A stretch of 64,000 nt of DNA from contig NZ_FMVM01000009.1 of NCBI RefSeq assembly GCF_900102085.1, positions 186,001-250,000 of the forward strand, given 5' to 3'. This document shows, in pieces, positions 58,581 to 64,000 of the stretch (the first letter of the stretch is position 1; every line of letters starts with the position of its first letter). The position numbers and the translations under genes were made by a program. The notes under the pieces are model-generated. The model was not told where the DNA came from, did not search any database, and worked only from the letters and a program-made list of their open reading frames with translations. This stretch comes from Paenibacillus polysaccharolyticus. GTDB lineage: Bacteria; Bacillota; Bacilli; Paenibacillales; Paenibacillaceae.

Positions 58581-59411
58581 TCACCTTTCCTCTTCCCCTG
58601 CAGGCTGTTTAAGCCAGTCCAGCAGCATTTCGTGAAACTGTTCTTTTGTTGTGAGCGCTGCAACGAGCCAGTCATCCGAAGCCGCCGTGCTCATTCGGAA
58701 TAACCAGTTGGAGGCTGCACTCGCGGTAAATGCCGCCGATTGTGACTGCCAGCCCTCCTGTCCCCATACAAGCAATCTGAGCTCTCCGTCAGATTGCTTG
58801 CCTACCAGACAACGTGCTAATGCCAGTGAACCTTCAGGATCATTCGTTTCCTGTGAGAGCTCATCAGCCACGGTTTGTACTTCATACCCCTTCAATCCGT
58901 TCATGACATCATAAAACTTTTTCTTGGAACACATCAGTGCCGGTTTATCCACTGGAGAATGGCCGCTCCACCTCATCCGCTCAATCAGAACATCAATGGC
59001 TTCACGAACATTACCCAAGTCACTTAGACGGAACGAATCGGGGACATCCGTAGCGCGGGCTACTTCAACGACCCGTTCATCCGTGCAGTGTATATAACTT
59101 TCCTGCGACTTCCCGTCAATCGTATAACGGAGCCAGCACGCTCTGTCGGATAATCCGGCAATGGCTACTCTGGAAAAAACGGTTGGTGTCATGATCAGCT
59201 CATTGGTATCTTGATCCTGAATCAAGTAGCCTTTGTCTAGCAAAGAGGTTTTGACACGCTCCCATTCCATGGCAATATCTTCTGCCATATAACCTCGGAA
59301 AGGGTCTTCCACGCCGAGCAATCGATCTGAACCGAGAATACCAGCCAGGAAAAATAGTTCCTTAATCTGTAACGTGACTACCTTTTGCTTAGAATCATGA
59401 ACCGTCAACAT
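58581..59411 (-). CDS. EspG-like T7SS-associated protein
   Basis: A 276-residue soluble protein: LQIKELFFLAGILGSDRLLGVEDPFRGY at the start, RACWLRYTIDGKSQESYIHCT and LMCSKKKFYDVMNGLKGYEVQTVADELSQ later. The order of helices and strands and its place between EssC and WXG genes resemble EspG-type chaperones of ESX systems; I cannot confirm this by motif. Cytosolic. AGGTGG before ATG 59411; cotranscribed with essC. Confidence 0.6.
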   Translation of the reverse strand: MLTVHDSKQKVVTLQIKELFFLAGILGSDRLLGVEDPFRGYMAEDIAMEWERVKTSLLDKGYLIQDQDTNELIMTPTVFSRVAIAGLSDRACWLRYTIDGKSQESYIHCTDERVVEVARATDVPDSFRLSDLGNVREAIDVLIERMRWSGHSPVDKPALMCSKKKFYDVMNGLKGYEVQTVADELSQETNDPEGSLALARCLVGKQSDGELRLLVWGQEGWQSQSAAFTASAASNWLFRMSTAASDDWLVAALTTKEQFHEMLLDWLKQPAGEEER

Positions 59412-59427
59412 TATGAGCCACCTCCCC

Positions 59428-62400
59428 TCAAACTACAACATGCCATCGGTCACGAATTTCTGAAATCCAATTATTCATTTTCCAGCTGCTATCGCATGGA
59501 ACTGCACCTTTAACCCTGGAATATTTGCGTTTTATATAATAACCTTGACCCGGTGGCAGTACCTTCAGCCCACCTGCGGTACCCCCGGATTCCGAATAAG
59601 GTATACGGAAGAACGAGAGATCATTAGGGTCCAAAGTCCCGAACAACAATCCGCTTTGGGATGCTTTTACATCACTTACCCAATCCGAACCGAACGTCGG
59701 AAAATCCGCCGGAACGCCTGAGAGAATCACATGAATGCCTCTGTCTCTGCCCTGACGAACAATAACACCGAGTTGATCTTTGATATTAAAATCGGTGAGC
59801 TGTTTGGACAAGGTGTCCGCATCATCCACGACAAGTACGATTTCGGGTCCTCCGGTAATCTCACCACGTTTTAGAACTTCATCGTACAACTCCTGAATGA
59901 CAGGCGCAAGCAATTCTTCCCTCGATACGTGTCCACGGACATGGGGCAAACTGCTGATTTCACCTAATCCACCTGACCCATACCTCATATCTACCGTGTA
60001 TATTTGCACATCCTCAGGTGAAGCATGGTAGGCCAGTGATAACATCCAGGTTTGCAAGAAAGTCGTTTTACCGCCTTCCATCGGACTGGTCACCATAAAG
60101 TGCGGCCCTTCACGCAGGTTAAGTTCAAACGGCTCCAAATCATCCGTTAGAAGACCTACAGGTACATTTACCGTTGAAGTTCCCCCTACGTTGCCGAAGG
60201 TACCTGTACGAACAAGCAAATCTTTAAGCTTGATTTCTTCCGGTAATGGCGCAATCTGTGGCGTTTCCTCACCCGTCCAGCCTTGACGAATCTCTGTAAT
60301 TGCCCTCCGTAAAGCGGCAGATCGTTCACCCTCGTCCGCTCCTGAAGATGGCAGAGCAGCCTGAAACATCAGCGGAGGGACTTGTCCCTTCACTAGACCT
60401 CGGCCAGGAGGCAGCTGGCTTGGCGCCTTGGAAGGCCGCCCTACAGCATAATAATAATCACTTGGATCAGAGAGCTCAAATGAAACAGCATTTTGAATAT
60501 TACTTCTGAATTTTTCGAAAATATCAGTGACCCGATTCGCGGTCAGCACAAAGGTAATACCTAAACTTCCGCCTTCTCGCAAAATGGTCTCGAGCGATTC
60601 ATTCTCATCCGGGTAAGCATTACGGAAAGACATATATCCGTCAATAACCACAATAATCTGTGGAACTGTAGCATGAGCCGTACGACGATAAGCCGAAATC
60701 GTTTTAACCCCGGCCTCCGAGATCATATCTTTGCGCTGCGCCGAGATTTTCAGAATGTAACGGAACAAACGCTTGATCCGGTCTTCCTCCTCGGCCATCA
60801 TCACGCCACCGATCTGCGGAAGCCCAGCGAAGTCTTTCATCATACGTCCCATATCAATAATGTATCCGTTCCACGGCTCTGTGCGCTCCGTACGGGCAAG
60901 AGACATCAATAACGTTTGAACAAAAGTCGTTTTGCCAAGTCCAGGCATTCCGTATACGACAAGGTGCCCTTGATCCACAGGCAATGCCAGCGGCAACTGA
61001 CGCTGATTCGGAAGATCATCCAGCATACCCACCAAAGGTTTGAGACCACTCGCCCCATCATCAAGCAGAGATTCTCTTTTCTCCTTCTGCTTCCAGTCGT
61101 GAAGACCGTCCAGTTCGAGTATCTCTGGCAGCGGAGGCAACCAAGGTCCAGGCAAACGTTCTATGCCGGCTTCTGTAGCAGCCTTTGCCACATAATCAAT
61201 GAACACTTGCAACTGTTTCGGCACATCCTCTCCCTTGAGAACAGCTCTTCGCTCTCCTGTCAGCAGTGGTTCACGTTTGCCGTTCAGACGTACTTCCATT
61301 ACAGGCAGTACCGTTGTTGAATCCTCCTGCTGATTATAAGGTGCGCCGCTCCAGGCAAATTGCATTTCTTCAAAGACTTCGTCACTGCCGACCTGAAAAT
61401 AACCTCGGCCAGGCTTCGTAATCCATGCAGCATTCGGAATTTTTATCATATCTCTGCTGTCTCCCTCGCTCTGAACACGAAGACAGATACGGAAACGAGA
61501 GTTACTCCAAATTTTATCATCCACGACTCCCGCAGGTTTTTGGGTTGCGAGAATTAAATGAACACCCAGTGTCCGGCCGATCGCCGCAATACTGATCAAC
61601 TCATCCATAAATTCCGGCTGGTCACGTTTCAGTTGAGCAAACTCATCTATGATAATTACAAGATGCGGCAGTGGTTGTTCGTGTCTTGAACGCAAAATTT
61701 TGTAGTACTCATCAATATGTTGCAGGTTGCCCGCATCATTTAAAATCTTCTGTCTTCTCACCAGTTCAGCGCGAAGAGAAACATTGGCACGTTCAATAAG
61801 ATTACCATCCAGATTCGTAATGGTACCTACAACATGCGGTAGATCGACAAAGGTATTAGACATACCTCCGCCCTTATAGTCGATCAGCATGAAAGCAAGA
61901 TCATGTGGATGGAACTCGGCTGCCAGTGAAGCAACAATAGACTGAATAACCTCACTCTTACCTGAGCCTGTTGTACCCGCAATCAAACCATGGGGACCAT
62001 GCCCTTGCCGCTCGATTTTATCGTGCAGATTAATAGCTATTTTTTTACCACCAGCTCTTACCCCCATAGGTACAGGCAGTGTGTCCGGATATCTGGTTTG
62101 CCCCCAGCGGGAGACAACATCCAGATCCTCCACACGTGAAGTGCTGAGCATATCGAATAGTGGCAACACTTGCGGGATCTCCGAAGCGGAGGAACGCTTC
62201 AGACGAATCGGTGACATATAACGGGATAACGCCTCTGCCATCTCCTTGGAGATCACATCCGGTTTATAGGTCTGCGAGACGACATCCGCATCTTCCGTCT
62301 TTTTGATGTACACTCCTTTGCCTTTGGAAGCCTCCATAATTAACTGGCAGTGCATAGGAAGGGATTGTTTGCGGTTCGCCAGCACAATCGTGCATACATC

Positions 62401-63432
62401 AATCTCTTGCGCAGCCTCCAGCAGTAGTGGAAGTAGAGGTTCTTCTTCGATCAGTTGCGTATCCGACAGAATAATAACATAACAAGGAGTTTGCACCGCT
62501 TTTTTGTAGCGATCTTCCTTGTTATTACGACGGCGGTTCAACACGGAAAACAAGCTGTCCGCCAATTGATGCGCACTGCTGTGCCTGTCGGCCATATATC
62601 GCTGTCCTTGATCCTCATCCCAAATATGAGGCAACCAGCGGAGCCATTCCCACTCCTTGGTATCCTTTTCTTCATAAAATGCAGCAAGTTTCAGTTCATC
62701 CGGTGAGTGCCTCACCGTAAGCTGTGAGACGATAACACGTAGCGAAGCCATCACTTCTTCCCGATCCCCGACCAGACCCATGACCTTGGATTCGAATAGA
62801 GGCAGGGTTATCGTGGCGTCGGGCACGGTCTGAAATTCCGCAGCGAGCCCATGTGCGGCCTCAATCAACTCATCCTTTTCATATCCATCAATACGCGGTA
62901 CCTGAAGTTTGATGCGAAACGGAATCTCTCCTGTACCGATACGTACCTGTAAAAAATCGTCATCTTCCGGGGAACGCTCCCAAAGCGAGCTGTTTCGGTT
63001 CTTGACAATTTGCAGGCAAACGGATGGATCGCCATGGATTTCATGCAGGCTCTTCACTTGCTCCGCCTGTGCTTCCTTCAATTCTTCACGATGTTTATCC
63101 AGCTGTGCAAGATACATCGCTTTACGTTCCTCGATCTTTTTGCGATATGATTTTTTATTGCTGAGATATACAAAGAACGGAATGGTGTACGATGTAAGCA
63201 TCATCATAACCGTCATCATCTGGAACATCATATAATTGCTGTTATTCATTTTGCCAGTCATATTAATGTACACGTAGAAACCGATGCTGACCATCGTCAT
63301 CATCACGGGAACCACGATTGAAATCATGGAAAATGTAGGTTTGTTCGGTTCTGCAGGCGGCCTGAGAATTTCGAGGCTCTCTTCCTTCAAAACCGGTGTC
63401 ATTCTCGGAGAACGCTGATATAACACATTCAC
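59428..63432 (-). CDS. essC: Type VII secretion ATPase EssC
   Basis: About 1334 residues. Two transmembrane helices at about 38-60 and 70-95, then three FtsK/SpoIIIE-type ATPase domains. The first has a full Walker A (GTTGSGKSEVIQS, about 487) and LVIIIDEFAQL as Walker B. The second has GMPGLGKTTFVQ (about 829). The third has SPMEGGKTTFLQ (about 1119) with VLVVDDADTL. No N-terminal FHA domains, unlike Staphylococcus EssC. GTG 63432, ten bases behind AAAGGAGG, is the likely start; the frame continues to ATG 63480 without a site. It is the motor of the T7SS and should bind the EsxA C-terminus in the last domain. Confidence 0.95.
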   Translation of the reverse strand: MNVLYQRSPRMTPVLKEESLEILRPPAEPNKPTFSMISIVVPVMMTMVSIGFYVYINMTGKMNNSNYMMFQMMTVMMMLTSYTIPFFVYLSNKKSYRKKIEERKAMYLAQLDKHREELKEAQAEQVKSLHEIHGDPSVCLQIVKNRNSSLWERSPEDDDFLQVRIGTGEIPFRIKLQVPRIDGYEKDELIEAAHGLAAEFQTVPDATITLPLFESKVMGLVGDREEVMASLRVIVSQLTVRHSPDELKLAAFYEEKDTKEWEWLRWLPHIWDEDQGQRYMADRHSSAHQLADSLFSVLNRRRNNKEDRYKKAVQTPCYVIILSDTQLIEEEPLLPLLLEAAQEIDVCTIVLANRKQSLPMHCQLIMEASKGKGVYIKKTEDADVVSQTYKPDVISKEMAEALSRYMSPIRLKRSSASEIPQVLPLFDMLSTSRVEDLDVVSRWGQTRYPDTLPVPMGVRAGGKKIAINLHDKIERQGHGPHGLIAGTTGSGKSEVIQSIVASLAAEFHPHDLAFMLIDYKGGGMSNTFVDLPHVVGTITNLDGNLIERANVSLRAELVRRQKILNDAGNLQHIDEYYKILRSRHEQPLPHLVIIIDEFAQLKRDQPEFMDELISIAAIGRTLGVHLILATQKPAGVVDDKIWSNSRFRICLRVQSEGDSRDMIKIPNAAWITKPGRGYFQVGSDEVFEEMQFAWSGAPYNQQEDSTTVLPVMEVRLNGKREPLLTGERRAVLKGEDVPKQLQVFIDYVAKAATEAGIERLPGPWLPPLPEILELDGLHDWKQKEKRESLLDDGASGLKPLVGMLDDLPNQRQLPLALPVDQGHLVVYGMPGLGKTTFVQTLLMSLARTERTEPWNGYIIDMGRMMKDFAGLPQIGGVMMAEEEDRIKRLFRYILKISAQRKDMISEAGVKTISAYRRTAHATVPQIIVVIDGYMSFRNAYPDENESLETILREGGSLGITFVLTANRVTDIFEKFRSNIQNAVSFELSDPSDYYYAVGRPSKAPSQLPPGRGLVKGQVPPLMFQAALPSSGADEGERSAALRRAITEIRQGWTGEETPQIAPLPEEIKLKDLLVRTGTFGNVGGTSTVNVPVGLLTDDLEPFELNLREGPHFMVTSPMEGGKTTFLQTWMLSLAYHASPEDVQIYTVDMRYGSGGLGEISSLPHVRGHVSREELLAPVIQELYDEVLKRGEITGGPEIVLVVDDADTLSKQLTDFNIKDQLGVIVRQGRDRGIHVILSGVPADFPTFGSDWVSDVKASQSGLLFGTLDPNDLSFFRIPYSESGGTAGGLKVLPPGQGYYIKRKYSRVKGAVPCDSSWKMNNWISEIRDRWHVVV

Positions 63433-63486
63433 GAAGAAAAGACCTCCTTTTAGTCGTTCAATTAATGAATGATACGCCACAGAGCG

Positions 63487-63807
63487 TCATTCGTTGCTCT
63501 CCTGCTGAAATAATGAGCGTCTCCCGTAGATGGGTGCCTCTTCAGAAGTCGTTGAAAAAGCCCGCTGTACACGCACACAGCTTCCCTGACGTAGCCCCGT
63601 CTCCATTAGCTGCTGGGCGTTCTGGGGGGTAAACCATAGTCCCTCAGGAAATTTAGCTTCCAAAATATACTGAATGCCATCCCCCGGCGCCTGTCCGAAT
63701 ATTCGTACACCGAGCAACGTCTTCAGGTGTTCAATGGTGCATTCATCCGGAACCTCAATGTCGAACCATTCGCCTTCCTCCCGGCCGGAATACACGGTTA
63801 GAATCAT
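63487..63807 (-). CDS. YukD/EsaB-like ubiquitin-fold protein
   Basis: About 106 residues. ILTVYSGREEGEWFDIEVPDECTIEHLKTLLGVRIFG fits the beta-grasp ubiquitin fold of YukD (EsaB), a conserved cytosolic T7SS component; LRQGSCVRVQRAF closes the sheet. A short tail follows. ATG 63807 has GGGAGGG six bases upstream; the TTG at 63822 lies before it. It is the first gene of the secretion operon. Confidence 0.8.
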   Translation of the reverse strand: MILTVYSGREEGEWFDIEVPDECTIEHLKTLLGVRIFGQAPGDGIQYILEAKFPEGLWFTPQNAQQLMETGLRQGSCVRVQRAFSTTSEEAPIYGRRSLFQQESNE

Positions 63808-64000
63808 GTGAAGCCCTCCCAAGGTCTCATATGTAAATTGTCCTAATGTCAGATTAAATCAAAAAAATGCGAGTGAAACGGTATTCCATCCTATTTTCTT
63901 ATATAAAACCCTTGTTTGCAACGTATTCGCTGTAATTTTGTTACATATGACCCACGTTTATATTAAAATATCGTCCATTTGACTCAGAACTTTTGTGTCA
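63808..64000. other. Upstream region of the T7SS operon
   Basis: No gene seen. On the minus strand TTGCAA followed 17 bases later by GAAAAT (about 63890-63920) is a weak promoter candidate for the T7SS operon. The sequence is very A/T-rich, with a TTTTTT run near 63865. Confidence 0.35.

Overview
The window looks like a chromosomal segment of a Paenibacillus-type Firmicute. The evidence is family content (YteA-type DksA/TraR protein, DivIVA-domain protein, RTP-like protein, YfiT/DinB proteins, large lipoprotein sugar-binding proteins, a Firmicute-style type VII secretion cluster), strong AAGGAGG-type ribosome binding sites, and frequent GTG/TTG starts. Almost every gene lies on the minus strand. 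No rRNA, tRNA or CRISPR array was seen.

Layout. (1) 1-8.5 kb: a carbohydrate ABC importer operon read right to left. It has two tandem paralogous lipoprotein solute-binding proteins, a 970-residue binding protein with extra N-terminal modules, two permeases and a secreted NHL-propeller protein cut by the window edge. A promoter with tandem 14-bp operators precedes it. (2) 8.6-24.6 kb: an accessory block of small, mostly single-gene functions on one strand (HAD, formamidase-like, DinB, P-loop kinases, methyltransferase, macro domain, HD, phosphotransferase, peptidase E-like, GrpB, many unknowns). It contains at least two lesioned genes that are still recognisable: a macro-domain gene with an in-frame TGA, and an LMW-PTP-like gene with a one-base frameshift after its start. 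(3) 24.66-36.72 kb: the outstanding feature, a run of single-gene cassettes, all in one orientation. They are separated by 13 copies of an imperfectly palindromic element whose ends read ATAAC...GTTAT, with an unpaired spacer, a second stem and a variable tip. This is the topology of integron attC sites. No canonical integrase is visible, but the first intact cassette encodes a degenerate tyrosine-recombinase-like protein, and a possible attI-like R site lies at 37,031-37,046. Three neighbouring cassettes encode proteins carrying the RNx3H motif of HEPN ribonucleases. (4) 37.1-53.5 kb: ordinary chromosomal genes. They include a sugar/inositol-type catabolic operon (two Gfo/Idh/MocA dehydrogenases and an epimerase-like protein), YfcE-type phosphoesterase, Rrf2 regulator, DivIVA-like protein, YteA, ArsR-like regulator with an MFS exporter, RTP-like DNA-binding protein, acyltransferase, DUF202 protein, general stress protein, HrpB helicase and an SDR. 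(5) 53.7-63.8 kb: a type VII secretion operon (YukD-like, EssC, two WXG/EspG-like accessory proteins, EsxA) continuing into a kinase - vWA - PP2C triad.

How the parts work together. The first operon imports and binds a carbohydrate, and its promoter architecture suggests LacI/CcpA-type control. The cassette array looks like a mobile reservoir of accessory functions. Each gene has its own ribosome binding site directly behind a recombination site, and several sites are eroded, so the array seems partly fossilised. The T7SS operon links an EssC-driven secretion channel to a phosphorylation triad (kinase with membrane-anchored coiled coil, MIDAS vWA protein, PP2C phosphatase). A strong hairpin separates the abundant substrate EsxA from the signalling genes.
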